This document shows, piece after piece, positions 23,392 to 36,180 of a stretch of DNA of 64,000 nucleotides. The translations under genes and the position numbers were made by a program. Origin of the DNA: Sipunculus nudus (taxonomy: Eukaryota > Annelida > Sipuncula > Golfingiida > Sipunculidae). The DNA lies in assembly GCA_026874595.1 (NCBI GenBank), contig CM049318.1, forward strand, positions 21,241,456 through 21,305,455, in the 5' to 3' direction. Under the pieces are notes generated by a model. That model was not told the DNA's origin, ran no database searches, and was given only the letters and a program-made list of their open reading frames with translations. Each line of letters starts with the position of its first letter. Positions within the stretch are counted from its first letter, which is position 1.

Positions 23392-26059
23392 GTTTCAAAA
23401 CTGCATTGACTTAGTCAAGAGTTCAGGTATATACTAAATGAGCACAGCAAAAAAAAGCATCACGCTTTGATTACTTTAGCTGGCGCATAGTGAACCTTTT
23501 AAGACCGTGTAACCGGTTCAATGAAAAAAAGGGCCTTAACAGTTCGCTCGGCGTGCAAATGCTAATATCCTTTATGATAAAATGGGCCCAATCACCTCTC
23601 TAACCTTTATAAACTCGAGGTAATCCTATGAGCTTTTACAATATAGACCAGAAGACGTGGATATTATCGCATACAGGCAAAATAAAACAGTATGGTTCTC
23701 AGGCACTTTTCTTTACCTATTTTTGTATGTTTCGAGAAAAATGTCACATAATCAAGAAAAAGCATGATAGTAACAGAATTATTTTGCTTAAAAGGTAAAA
23801 TCACTATAGTACATAACAAAGGGAATCTTATCAACATCGTATTATTTCATCTTCTTGAAAGATGAAAATAAAAGATAAATATTCTAGATGCGGGGGTTAA
23901 AATTAACCCGGCGGTGCCTGAAAACCATACCTTTTTTGGCCTTATAAGGACTTTTCATTACCAGAATTACCCTTAGTTCATTAATGTATACGCAGAGGAA
24001 GCCAGAAATCACAGTAATTCTTTTTCAAAAGACAGATGAAGGACACCTTTAACGGCAGATGAGCGTTAACTGGTTACGCAATATCACTACAAAGGAGTTC
24101 TAGGTGAGCCACTTTTGGCAGGGCCGTACGCTGACAGAAAACCTCAGTGGCACTAACCGAAAGGAACCATGCAGCCGACCCTTATGCCAGAGGACCCATG
24201 CATTTATCATCTGTACAAATCATGGATACATTAATCAATTGTGTTAAAATCAAGTAATTGTGACTACCAACAGACGGGTGCTAAAATTAAACATTTGTAA
24301 AGGATAAAGGTGAAATAGCTTAAGTTTTTAATTTAATTTACTAAAAGCTAGTTATTAACCTACATCTTCTTAATTTTCATGTGATATACGGGATTTATTT
24401 TCTGCGTATACAGCAGAACCTGTCATGAGGGGACATATATGGCCAAAGTGTCCCTACATTGCAGGTGTCCATTCATGAGAGGTAAAGACAGATGCCGTCA
24501 GGGATAATGATCACTGTATGGAAATTCATTCACCAGTTAAAATAAAAGAATCATATACCTGTAAGTATATACAATTTTTTATATCAATAATATATGAAAA
24601 AATATTTATATGGGCTCCAACACAAGAGAGCAGATTCTTTGATGCCTTTATTAGGTGTCTTTAAAGAGCTGATTCATTTAAAAATACAAAATTAAATAAA
24701 TGGTGGATCATGAGTATAATTTCATCAAAAAAGATACTATTTACTATAAAACTTTGAAACAAATTTCTACTAAAAAAATAGGATATTTACAATATTTCTT
24801 AATTACATATTGCTTCTCAATAAATAAATAAATATAAATAAAAATCATCCTGCAAACTGCTGGTTTAGACATTGTAGGAGAATATTTGGAATAAAAGATC
24901 AGGGTGTCTTTAAGATATTCCATTTGTTTCATTTTTTGATGAACAATTAAATTTATGCAACGTTCTTTCCACAGCGCTGTATATTAATAAACTGTAGGTT
25001 TTTCAGGAAAAGGAGGGGTCCAACTCCGGAGGAATATTAACAAAACCTAAAAAGAAGCCGCCAGTTCCGGAAAATCGGTTGAGGTGGTGGTTGAAGGGGG
25101 GGGGGAGCGGTCTTTGAGTCCAGGTTGCAAAACAAAAATAAAAAATGGTCAAAAACCGCTGTACCCCTCTCCTAGATCAGCTTCTGAATTCCTTTTTTTT
25201 TAAATTTTTGTAACAAACCTATGGCGAATGTAGGAGCTTGTTTGTCTACAAATTGTTAGTAAACTCTGTACAATGTTGACAAACTAAATCATGTAACCAA
25301 ATAAAGTAGTTTGTGGCATATATGCACAGTTTAAATGAGACTATTTGTAAAACGACCTCTGCAAAAAGTCTGATTCATCAGAGATGTCGACAGATATCCT
25401 GGTTGTGTGGGTTTTTATATTAGGCGTCCCCCCACAAGTTATAAACATGTGGATATATACAAAACAACCAGACTGTGAGCGGTAGGATTGGCGTTATATC
25501 ACGTTTACTTAATGGATATAGTTTTAAACAATTAATAACTAATCATTAAATGTATAATCTCGCAGAGCGCATACGTCCTTTGTATCCAGGCACGCCTTAA
25601 AATTTAATCAACCTATATACCGACATCCCCAATAAATTGACTGAAAATCAGTGAAACCATTATATGGTATTTACTATTAACATAATTTTAAACAAATGCC
25701 TTTTGCCTATCATTCCATGAAAGTTCAACGAATATTATTAAAGTTAGTTATTAACCTACCCTTCTTCATGTGATTTGTTGTTTTTAAATTCCATATACAC
25801 ATTAATGAACTCTGGCTAATTCTTTTTCGTTCTTACGACGCCTCTGTGATAGATACATTTCAGACATTATGAGTAAAATAAACACATAAAAGAAACATTA
25901 CTTATTTGTTTTCAGATTAATCACTTGTTTTTAATTTTACGATCATCAAACAATTTATATTAAGCAGAATGTCGGACTGACCCTGAAATCATTCCGTGAA
26001 TTGTGATTAGGTACACCTGAAATAACTAAATGCCGGTGGTATTATGTCTGATTCTTAAT
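23392..26059. other. Divergent intergenic region between FMO-D and the FMO-A unit
   Basis: About 2.7 kb with no recognised gene. It contains a solitary pogo-like end at 24409 (TACAGCAGAACCTGTC) with no confident partner. A G-rich, C-rich stretch at about 25007-25190 resembles the small element at 22445. Everything else is AT-rich and unassigned. Confidence 0.5.
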
Positions 26060-26712
26060 GGTAGCAGAGCCATTCTTAGAGGTCTTAATGCGTGTCTGTG
26101 AAGGAAGGCCGTCTATAAGTTTGGACAAGCATTTCGTTTACAAGGATTTAACACTGTATGTGTCGTAGGAACTAACACGTCGTCGATAAGCGATCCTTTC
26201 TAAAGTATTCAAAGAAGACGACTTATGTGGAAGTCATGTTTAGCGCTGAATGCTGCAATGAATGTAAATAAACTATTGCGTGCGTGATACTAGAAACGCT
26301 GGAAAGCGCTGAGAGCTGTAGCCTCGACTTTACAAACATATGGTCTTTTGACGATAGTCAAAATCCCCTCGGATCATAAAAAAACTTAGGAGCCGTCTTG
26401 TGACTGGTCAGCCCTATCCAGGACAGTTGAACTCCGTAACAGGAGAAACTGGAATAAGGGTCTCCGACATTGCTTATTCGATAGGAACTGTCCAGCCAGA
26501 CGAAGCTGAAGGTTTTATCCATCCACTAGCGGTCATCAGAAGAATCAGCTGACCCTCGGGTAATTTTAGAATTCCCATGGATAGAGTAACCTCAGAAATT
26601 TTTAAAAAGGAGAACAGCCTTCAGCGAAACTAGGCCGATTTTAATGGATTTCACTTCATAGCGCTTCTAAGATCACGTAACAATCTGACTGAATAATTGC
26701 GAGAACTTATAC

Positions 26713-27273
26713 CAGGGTTGGTTTCATTTTGCTTTGCATTTGCATTTAAATCCAATGCATAAAACATTTGATTTTCAAATGTAAATGCAATTCACAAAAT
26801 GCTCTCTTGTATCAGTAAAAAACAGCTTTACAAATCATAGAACAATATGTTTATAACATAACCTGCCATGCCAGAGGTAGTCAACATGCCATCTTCAAAA
26901 CAACCATGCATTCTACTTCATTTTGATGGTAACACTTCTAATAGTTTCATAGCCAAGCTCAGATGCTGTTCAATTCGGACATCCCTATGAGCATAATATA
27001 TTGGTGAGCATCGTTCAAAAATCCATTTAATATCTTTAAACAATACACTTTTAATATATATTCAATGCAAAAATAAACAAAAAACTCACTTTACTATTAA
27101 TCAGATCACAGATGAAAATTCACTATGTTGTGAATATAGCAATAAAATTTAAAAAATAGAGTTCAAATGCAAATGTGTGGGTGCATTTGCATTTGAAATT
27201 TTTATTGCATTTGCATATGATTATTTAAGTATTTGCATTTAAATGCGCTAAAATGCATTTGAAGCCAATCCTG
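26713..27273. mobile_element. Inverted-repeat element rich in ATTTGCAT, unit A copy
   Basis: Left end CAGGGTTGGTTTC; right end GAAGCCAATCCTG, which reverse-complements to CAGGATTGGCTTC. This is a hAT-like end. Both subterminal zones carry many ATTTGCAT/ATGCAAAT words. No transposase. Related copies lie at the same place in units B and C, so insertion predates the duplication. Confidence 0.7.
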
Positions 27274-27638
27274 TTGTGTTCTTGAACATGCGTAATCTCT
27301 TGTCAGCGCAGCAATATTAGGAACGTACCCTACCTTGGATATGGGACAGCATTTGGAGGTCAACATCAGAAAAATCTAACATACGAATCCTAGTATCACA
27401 GCTAGAACGTAATTTGTCCCTTGAGTTTAATCATATAAATTTCTGGTTTCGTGAGACAGAATAGTCACAGTGTCGTCAACCGATAATGTTATCATTTTGT
27501 CCACTTTAAACCGCAGAGTAAAATATGTCTAAAAGATCCATAGTTTTTTTTACTACACGTCGCTTATCTTGATATTGTTTAAGTTAAAAGTCTAAAATCC
27601 GGTTGTGTATATAATCACAGAGACATTAATATCCGGAA

Positions 27639-27644
27639 CACGTG
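27639..27644 (+). promoter_or_regulatory. E-box CACGTG upstream of FMO-A
   Basis: Lies in a block of about 170 bp conserved among units A, B and C just upstream of the FMO starts. Present in A and C, but CACGCG in B. Binding is not shown. Confidence 0.3.
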
Positions 27645-27810
27645 TTTATCCCATCGTCGAGAGTCAGATATATTGCGTGTTTCTGAAGCGCCTATTACCC
27701 GGTTCAACGGACTCGGCTGTCCTTCGCCTTGCTTGTTTGACCTAGTTCAAGTCTAACACATGACGCAATCTATACATATAACTAAGGCTTGACTTTCACA
27801 TGTGAACAAT

Positions 27811-30800
27811 ATGGCTGGACGTGTAGCTGTCATTGGTGCTGGGGCCAGTGGTCTTCCAGCCATCAAGTGCTGTCTGGATGAAGGTCTGCAGCCTGTATGT
27901 TTTGAGAGAACGGACTCCATCGGAGGATTATGGAACTTTACGGAGGAGGTTCGGAAGGGACAGGGAAGCGTCATGGAGACGACAGTGATGGTTACAAGTA
28001 AAGAAATGTCTTGCTACAGCGACTACCCTATGCCAAAAGAGTTCCCTAACTACTGCCCCAATCCCAAAGTATTTGAATATTTCCACAGCTATTGCGAGGC
28101 GTTTGGACTGAAACAGTTTATCAGGTAAAGTATACTTATTTGGGCTTGCCTCACTCTCTCAGCCGCAGTATTTCTTAACAAAATGTGACGCTTCAATGAG
28201 TTAGGCTTACTTTGAAACTCATGCACTAGCTATATCTAACTTTCCTGGCGTGGCTGGCTCTAACAAATAGGTTATGGACGGGTAAGTGAAATTCAAAATA
28301 TATACCTCTTGCGTCTTGAGTATGTCAATTTTCTTTCTTTAACCTGTTTTACTGATTTAAAAAATATAACAATATCTAATTTAAAAAAGTCTAGCTTTCT
28401 AAAACATTATAAAGTATAACATTTTGTAGTGAATCCATATTGCGATCTGTTTCAATGTTATTCTACGCTTTGATGTTCTAAGTGTTTTCGTTTGGCTTGG
28501 ATGGTTGTAAAGAATCATAGGAATCCGTGGAATATAGTAGCACTGGACGGTCCCTCACACGGTTCTACACCACAGAACATCATAGAATACTCACAAAATT
28601 GTATTGAAGGTTGCTTAACGGTTGCATCCACGCTTAATACAGGAGCTCAGGTCGCAAAAAATCAGTTAATAGCGCATTGTCGTCCTAAGTTACGATATTG
28701 ATGTAACGATAGATTATAACTGTAGCAGTATATCGTTGGGCATCGTTTTAATGTATTGGCAGCTGAACTGATACCTTTTCCCCCTATTATATAAAAGATT
28801 CAGGCATGAAGTTCTGATGGTCCGTAAGTCTGAAGACTTCAGTACGACTGGACAGTGGAACATCAGATATAGAAACAATATCACAATGACGGACACTGAG
28901 GAAACATTTGACTTCGTACTGGTCTGTTCGGGGCATCACGCTCAGCCTAAGGAAGTGACGTTTAAAGGACAAAGCCTGTTTGATGGCACCATTATTCATA
29001 GTCATGATGTAAGACGTGGGTCTGACTTCAAGAATCAGAGAGTGGTCGTCGTCGGAGTCGGGGATTCAGCTATGGATGTAACCGGGGATGCTGCAACAGT
29101 TGCTAAACAGGTAAAATGTCTATGTGGTCCAAAGTCTACTCCCTCCGGTAAGATTCGGGGGGGGGGGGGGGGGGGTTGCCCTGAGAACTAGTTGTAGTGC
29201 CCCTATTAGTTATAATAACTATTTGTACAATCCATGTAAAACAAACAAAAGTAACAAGATAGATTTGGAAAGTGACATAGACATTATGATTCGAATTTGA
29301 AAGGACAAATAATTACACTAAACATTATAATAGTAGTATGTTGCCCACATTTTGAAAAGTTATTGCCAAGAAATCAGTTCCATCAAATTTGAAATATTAT
29401 AAAATGGACAGGTTCTTTATACTAAACATTGCATGCTATTGATTTGTTACAAATTAACTCGCAGTTAATGAGAAAATTCTGTCTCATTATAATAAGTTCT
29501 GTGTATAATAATTTATTCAAATTCTTTTGCACAGATATAATTAATTAAGGTATAATTTATAACATTTATATTATATATAGAGTTTTATATCTCTATTTAT
29601 AAAATCAGGTTTACCTGAGCACCCGGAGAGGCACTTGGCTACTTTCCAGACTTGCACCAGGTGGTCTCCCCTTTGATATGGTACTTAATACCCGCAAGGC
29701 CAATTTCATGTTCACGTGGTTCCCACAGATAGTTCTATCTGACTTATCCAAAATGCTGAATCATCGCTTCGACCATCGTGTGTATGCGCTCAAGCCAAAA
29801 CACGGTCTCATTGAAGCACAGCCAGCGACAAGCGATCTGCTTCCTGGGTTAATAATGCGTGGGGCAGTGATCGTGAAACCTGATATAAAACGACTGTCCA
29901 GAACAAGTGTAGAGTTCGATGACGGAACGATCGTAGACAACATTGATGCTATCATCTGCTGCACTGGATACATCTTTGGATTTCCATTCATTGATAAATC
30001 AGTCATTGACGTGAAGGACAATAAGACGAGCCTGTACAAGTACATGTTTCCTCTCGATCTCGAGCAGATGACCCTGGCCGTTATCGGGTGTTTCCAACCT
30101 CTGGGCTGCACATTCCCGATATCTGAGCTTCAGTGCCGCCTTGCCACCCGCGTATTCAAGGTACTGTATATGTAGTATACCATTTTAAATTGTTAAATTG
30201 TTAAATTGTTAAAGTCAGCCAGGTAGTTGTCCGGCGAACATCATGCGAACATCAAGTCTTATCCTTGCACTCTAAAGTGTTTCGATAAACTTTTTTAAAT
30301 GTAAAATATGTTGTCGTAATCATGAGAACAGATCAAAATATAGTTAAGGGTAGGTTTCATGTATGGTATGGGGGAAAAGACAAGAAAAACAATAAGAATT
30401 ATGTGTTACTATTGAATCATCTGAATTTTCGGTGTTATATTCCTGGAACAAGGTATAATCAAGATACCATTAATTGTTGTTAAGACACGCAGAGAGCGAA
30501 CGTCTGAGGTTATATTGAGAATTCCAGTTAACCCGGTGGCAGTTATTTTCTAAGTGCCAACGGGTGATGCCCATGCTACGCAATTGAAAATTGCTATAAT
30601 TAAGGCTATGGAGCAAAAATACAACATACAATGATACCTAAATTTCATATATACTGGTTATAACGAATATGATTGTCTGTTTTTTCTAAATGTTGTTAAC
30701 CCCGGGGAACTTCATCTTATACAAAGTGACGTTGCAATGTAAATGTAAACAAACAATAGCACGTATTACGCGGTATAAGCACGTGTTTGGTAAAAGGGGA

Positions 30801-32195
30801 GATTCTACTGTGACAGGTGATATCCGGGTGCATGTGGTCGGTCATGGTTGTATACAGCTGGTAATCGCCCAGCAACCGCGGTCAATGTCAGTCAAGGCCG
30901 CTGAAGGATCCTATCATTGTTTCAAGAGATCGTGACCGTGTGCGGAGGTTGCCTCAGCATATGACTTCATTATTAATAACGGCAAACCGCCATTGCATAT
31001 CAGTGCCTTCTTGTGTACATTTAGCGAGACATATAACGTTTGAATAAGGCATTAAAAGTCTCTAATTCCTTTGCATATTCTTATATATTTGAGTGGATCG
31101 CCAACAGGAATACATAACGCTTCACTGCGGTGAGTTGAAATATGATTAAAGTTAACGTTTGATCGAAAAGAAAGATATCTTAAACTTCCAAATCCTTCAA
31201 TGTTTTAATACTAGATGGCGCTGAGAAGCAAATGCGGTCGTTACTGTAAATAGCAATAATGTTGATCAATGGTACCCTATTCTTCGACATTATACAAAAT
31301 ATAAAAAAAAAGAATGTAAGGAGAAAGGCTATGTATATGTTGTTTGCCTATGGTTACCATTATTTTCAGGGCGAGATCAAGTTGCCAAGCAGACTGAAAA
31401 TGCATGAAGACATTACACAGAAAAGGACTGCCATGGCAGCGCGTTACCCAGACACCACGCGACACACAATACAGGTAGACTACGTGCCGTACATGGATGA
31501 ACTGGGAAGCATTGTTGGGTGTAAACCGAACCTGTGTAAGTTATAGAAGAAAAAAATTACATCAAACGAAATTCATGACAAAAATTGTTTTGAAATACAG
31601 ATAGATATCGTTATCGCAGTTATAATGAATAAGATATAGTTGAACAGATTTAACCTCTACAAAGACAGCAGCAAGTGTTCAGCGTGCATGCACATCCTAA
31701 AACTGTTTCTCAAAAAGGAACAGGTTTTATGTCTATTTCACGTTTTTATTTAACTTACCATAGCCCAGCTGGAAGATAATGTATACATGATATTAACTGG
31801 CACCAGAAAATTAGATATAAGTTATTTATATGCGTTATGCTTTCTTAACAGGGAAGTACTTCTTTACGGACAACATACTGTGGCGGGAACTGTTCTTCGG
31901 AGGTTGTACCTCAGTCCAGTACCGCCTTGACGGACCCGGCAGATGGGAGAGGGCGCGAGAAGTCATACTGAATACAAAGGAAAGGGTTATGCATCCCTTC
32001 AAGACCAGACCATTGCCTCCTCCTGGTTCTGGCCAAAGAACTTGCAGCTTATGTCAGAAGCTTTTGCTCCTGGTAGTTGTTGCTGGTGGACTCTGGTTCA
32101 TGAGGAAGAAACTAGGTCTTAAGCTCTTTGATTTGGCCAAAAAAGTAAAGGAACGTGTATCAAACATCGGCTTTGTTGCCAATCAACTGAACTAA
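27811..32195 (+). CDS. FMO-A, intact five-exon flavin-containing monooxygenase (562 aa)
   Basis: FMOs use FAD, NADPH and O2 to oxygenate soft nucleophiles (N, S) and sit on the ER membrane. Exons: 27811-28124, 28798-29110, 29609-30160, 31370-31535, 31852-32195. All junctions are GT..AG and the summed length (1689 bp) is an exact reading frame ending in TAA. Motifs: FAD-binding GAGASG (9-14), ERTDSIGGLW, an FxGxxxHxxx(Y/F)-like motif at 166-176 ending in Val instead of Tyr/Phe, NADPH-binding GVGDSA (191-196), CTGY (327-330), and a C-terminal hydrophobic anchor (about 519-532) followed by basic residues. The start was chosen because MAGRVAVIGAGASG matches the family N-terminus. A Trp codon spans exons 4 and 5. 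Intron 1 ends in AAAAG, whereas B and C have ATCAG. It lies head-to-head with FMO-D. The subtype cannot be named from sequence alone. Confidence 0.95.
29157..29176 (+). repeat. Poly-G run near the 5' end of FMO-A intron 2
   Basis: Twenty consecutive G residues about 47 bp after the exon 2 donor. FMO-C has 18 G at the matching place (63662-63679). FMO-B has a shorter, interrupted run near 54358. Confidence 0.9.
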
Positions 32196-32679
32196 CAGAG
32201 CTAAAATATTCTGAACCCTGATGAACAAGACATTGGGTACAGAGGTATACAAACATGTATCTACTCTCCTAATATATTGTCTTTACCAATGCCATCGTTT
32301 ACTTTACCATGTGTGTTTTTTCGCTTCTCAATCTTTTGTAGTTATAAAAATGTAAATGTGTGCATAAACCGGTAAACTCCAAAAATCCCTTTCGGACATG
32401 TTAAAGTAGTGTTATGTTGTGTATTGAGAACAACATGTATATATATTGTGCGTACGATTAAAAATTATATATATCGTTTTCTTGAGTGCACGTATGGAGT
32501 GTGAATATCTGTGTATACAGAGAGTGGGGTGTGTATATTAAACTGTTTACAGAACGTATGTATGTGTCCTCCTCCTAGTGCTTAGCGTGCATGACCCATG
32601 GGTTAGTGAACACGCCCTAATGCCTGAGAATATTCCGAATTCACGGCATCTACTTCTAGGACAGGTTTCTTTCAGCAAG

Positions 32680-33094
32680 TCTTTATTGCTTATGTCCTGT
32701 TGAAAAAGGGAAAGGTGTAGTTTGGAGCATGATAAATTTAATAGTCTTATTGACAAACAGTCGGTTTTCCAATTGATCCTGTGAATAAAGCGGGATTACA
32801 GCGTTTTACCAGGTGACAGGAAGGAGGAAACTAGTGTCTCAAACATTGCTTGGCCAGCTTGAAGACACTTGCCGAAATCAGATGAAGTCTTCATTGCTTA
32901 TGTCCTGTTGAAAAAGTGAAAGGTGTAGTTTGGAGCATGATAAATTTAATAGTTTTATTGACAAACAATCGGTTTTCCAATTGATCCTGTGAAAACAGCG
33001 GGAGTACAGCGTTTTACCAGGTGACAGGAAGGAGGAAACTAGTGTCTCAAACATTGCTTGGCCAGCTTGAAGACACTTGCCGAAATTAGATGAA
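32680..33094 (+). repeat. Tandem duplication, about 207 bp, two copies
   Basis: The block beginning GTCTTTATTGCTTATGTCC repeats from about 32887 as GTCTTCATTGCTTATGTCC. The copies continue nearly identically through GGAAACTAGTGTCTCAAAC to GATGAA. Confidence 0.9.
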
Positions 33095-33549
33095 AGGTAA
33101 ATGTTTGGGAATCAAAATGATGAGTCATGGAAAATTAAATATCTCATGGACAGAGAAGACAATCTCTTTGGGTAAATTCATCCTACCGGTTGACTTCAAC
33201 ACCAGAGATTGAACTAATTGCAGAATATGGAAATGTGCGCTAGCCACGCAAGACAGGGACAAATTTAACTCTAATAGCTTGACAACTGACCAGTATAGGT
33301 AGACTATTAAGAAAACAAACAGAACAGGTGTTTTATTCAAGAAAAAAGGCCTCGGGCCCAAAGTACCTACAAGTGTAATATATCAATAGTACTCAAAGAT
33401 ATGAAGGAACGTCAAATAATTAAATTAGTAAAGAAATAATAAATAAATGACTTAAAAACATTTAAACAAACAAGCTTCTTAAATATATCTTATAAAATAG
33501 TGAGCATATATATGAATTTCTTATAAACGGTACATGATTGTTCTGATGT
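33095..33549. other. Spacer and probable 3' tail of a LINE
   Basis: No gene. The part adjoining 33550 is likely the 3' untranslated tail of the minus-strand LINE. Confidence 0.45.
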
Positions 33550-36180
33550 GGTATTTTACACCAAAAACATTGATCTTTTCTTGAAAGCATGAAAAATGTA
33601 GGCTGCTAATTGAACTATCTGAAACATTTCATCCATATTAAGCAATTTATATTCATTAGGTTCATGGTATGTTATTGGCAAATATGTATTACGCAAATCC
33701 GTGTACATAGGACATTCTAGCAAAATATGTGCTTCATCTTCGATAATATTAAATTCTTTCTTAAAACAATATTCACAGATCCTCTCTTCTCTGTTGATAC
33801 CCAATTGACGGCCAACTTCTATAGCTAATTTATGACTAGAACATCTACATCTGGCCAATGCATTTCTATAACCTTTGTTTGTAACACATATTAAATATTT
33901 TTCAAGTGTAAGTATATATAAGCATATAAATTACTACTAATGTTTATATCATTATGCCATTCTTGTGCTGCCATATCGTTTAGTCTTTGTTTAATACACA
34001 CGAGAAAACTATCAGAATCTCCAACATGTTGTGCCATCCACACATAACCAAATCCAGTGTGAAATAACAAGGATCTCATATAGGTAGCCTATGTTGTGTT
34101 TCCCTTATAATCTAGCTTTACCAACATATTATAAATGTGTTTGGGATACAAACTTTCATCCATATGAAGAAGACTAAGCCAATATTTCAAACAGCGCTCG
34201 GAATATTTTATAAATAAAGAAAGACGCCCAAAGTCTCCTAATACTGCTGCATTTACAGTACTACTATTTACTTTTAAATATATTTACAGAATTTATATTG
34301 AATTCTTTCTATCAACTCAACTCTGCTAAAGCCCCAAAGCTCACTTCCATATAAAATAATTGGTATAACCATGTTATTTAAAATCTTAAAAAGTTGATTG
34401 ATAATTAGATGCTGGTATTCATAATTAATTTTTTTTCATACATACTACTTTATTTGCTTGTAATGCTTGTTGCTTTTTCATACATACTACTTTATTTGCT
34501 TGTATTGCTTGTTGCTTTTGTGTTTTTGTCCAAGAAAGTTTATTAGTAAAGGTGATTCCAAGGTATTTGTAGGAAGATACAACATCTAGTTTCTTACCTT
34601 CAAAAAGCCATTTTTTTCAGATTTTCGTAAAATACCTCCACGACGGCAAACCATAACTTTAGTTTTATTTAAATTTACTTTCATACCGTAATTGCGGCAA
34701 AAATTGGCTATAGGATCTATTTGTCTCTGAAGTCTTCCCGGTGTATCTGAAAATTTACTTTATGATCTGCAAACATAAGAGTAACTAAATTTGGAAGGTG
34801 TTCATTAATATAAATTCCCTGAAAACCAGAACTATTTAGTGTCAAATAAAACATTTATAAATATAGAAAATAATAATAGACTTACCAAACATCCCTGTCT
34901 CGTCCCTAAAGTGCAAGAAAAATATCCTGTAGTTTCATTATCTGTAAGAATACATGATAACATTTTGGAGTACATTGACCTTATAACCCTTAAAATTCTT
35001 CCATTAATACCCTGTTTTAATAAAACATACCATAAAATATAATGTTGGACACAATCAAAAGCCTTAGAAAATCGATGTAAATGCAATAGAATCTCCCCCT
35101 TTTTTCCATGAATATTTTTGTTTGTTTTCACCCCTGCAAAACAAAAGCATTATCAATTGTACAATAACCCTTTCTATACCATGCCTGTGCCTCTGCCAAT
35201 ATATCTAAGTCCTCCACGTAAACCAACAATCTATTATTTAGAATTTTAGTAAATAATTTACCAAATGCATTTAACAAAGTTATTCCCCTGTAATTAGCTT
35301 GATCATTTATCTGTCCACTTTTGTAAAAAGGATATATAATTTCTTTGCTCCATTCATCTGGGAAAAAAAAACCTGTGTATAGTATACTATTTTTACAATT
35401 TTTCTAACAATGGAAGTAAAATTTTGATAATAAATTTTATCACATCAGTTGTCAAACCATCTGGACCTGGTGCTTTACCTGTCGCCATCTGCTTAACTGC
35501 ATATTCAATCTCATGTGTAGTGATATTATTATTAAGATTACCACAATACTTATTTTCATCAAAATGTTCTGCTATATATGCGTTCACCATATTGTTTCTA
35601 TCTCCTTCAATTTCATTTCTACTACCATTCAGCAAATCTTTAAAATATTTATTCCAAAAATCTGCATCAATATCAGTTGATATTCTTTGTTGTTTAAAGT
35701 TCTTTAGATATCTCCATAATTCATTAATACTTTTAGTGTTTAAAACTCATGATATGAAATTATTTTCATGTTTTTCTTTCTTTTCAGCACATATATTCTT
35801 AAACTTTTGTCTTAATATTCTATAAGCCTTCAAGTCATCCAGGCTATGTGAAACTCGGTAACTATTCAGTGCATTGAATTTATTAACCTTTGCTGTAGTA
35901 CAATCCTCATCCCACCATTTAGGCTGACATAAACTTTTAACATCTGAATTACCTTTCTCTTTCCTTGAAACTCTTTTTACTATATTTGTTAACAGGTTCA
36001 CAGCTTCATTAATATCATATTGAACACACTGTTGGAATGCCTGCTTGTAAATGTAACAATCTTCTTGGTTGAATATACTTCTTATTTCAATAACATCTTT
36101 AGTCTTCAATTTATATTTAACACGTGGAAAAGTACACATAGTATTTTCTCTAGGTTCATTGATAATGTTACTTGATTTTA
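33550..36180 (-). mobile_element. Decayed non-LTR retrotransposon (LINE), minus strand
   Basis: Pieces occur in the correct order. A pre-RT linker (36139-35747) contains PKWWDEDC. An RT start (35635-35393) has the motif GKAPGPDGL. An RT middle part (35131-34832) has FSKAFDCV and a GTRQGC motif. A frame-broken stretch (34830-33870) covers the FADH-like catalytic area and post-RT region. A C-terminal zinc-knuckle-like domain (33858-33556) has RCRCSSHKLAIE, a CxxC pair, EDEAH and ECP. The endonuclease domain is absent upstream, consistent with 5' truncation. Many stops and frameshifts mean no active protein. CR1/L2-like affinity is suggested by the C-terminal domain but not proven. Confidence 0.88.

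Larger units (their letters stand above)
26060..32640 (+). repeat. FMO duplication unit A
   Basis: Collinear over its length with unit B (50466-57900) and, for its left part, with unit C (59222 onward). Shared landmarks run from GCAGAGCCATTCTT at the left, through the upstream transposon, promoter-proximal block and all five exons, to GTGCTTAGCGTGCATGACC at the right. Introns as well as exons match, showing segmental duplication of genomic DNA. Confidence 0.9.

Noticed and set aside
28486-28701. Open frame inside FMO-A intron 1, also open in FMO-B (about 53698-53874) and FMO-C (62985-63200)
   Set aside because: The frames are open in all three copies, but most differences between A and C change amino acids, as expected for neutral intron sequence. 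No splice sites make it a cassette exon.
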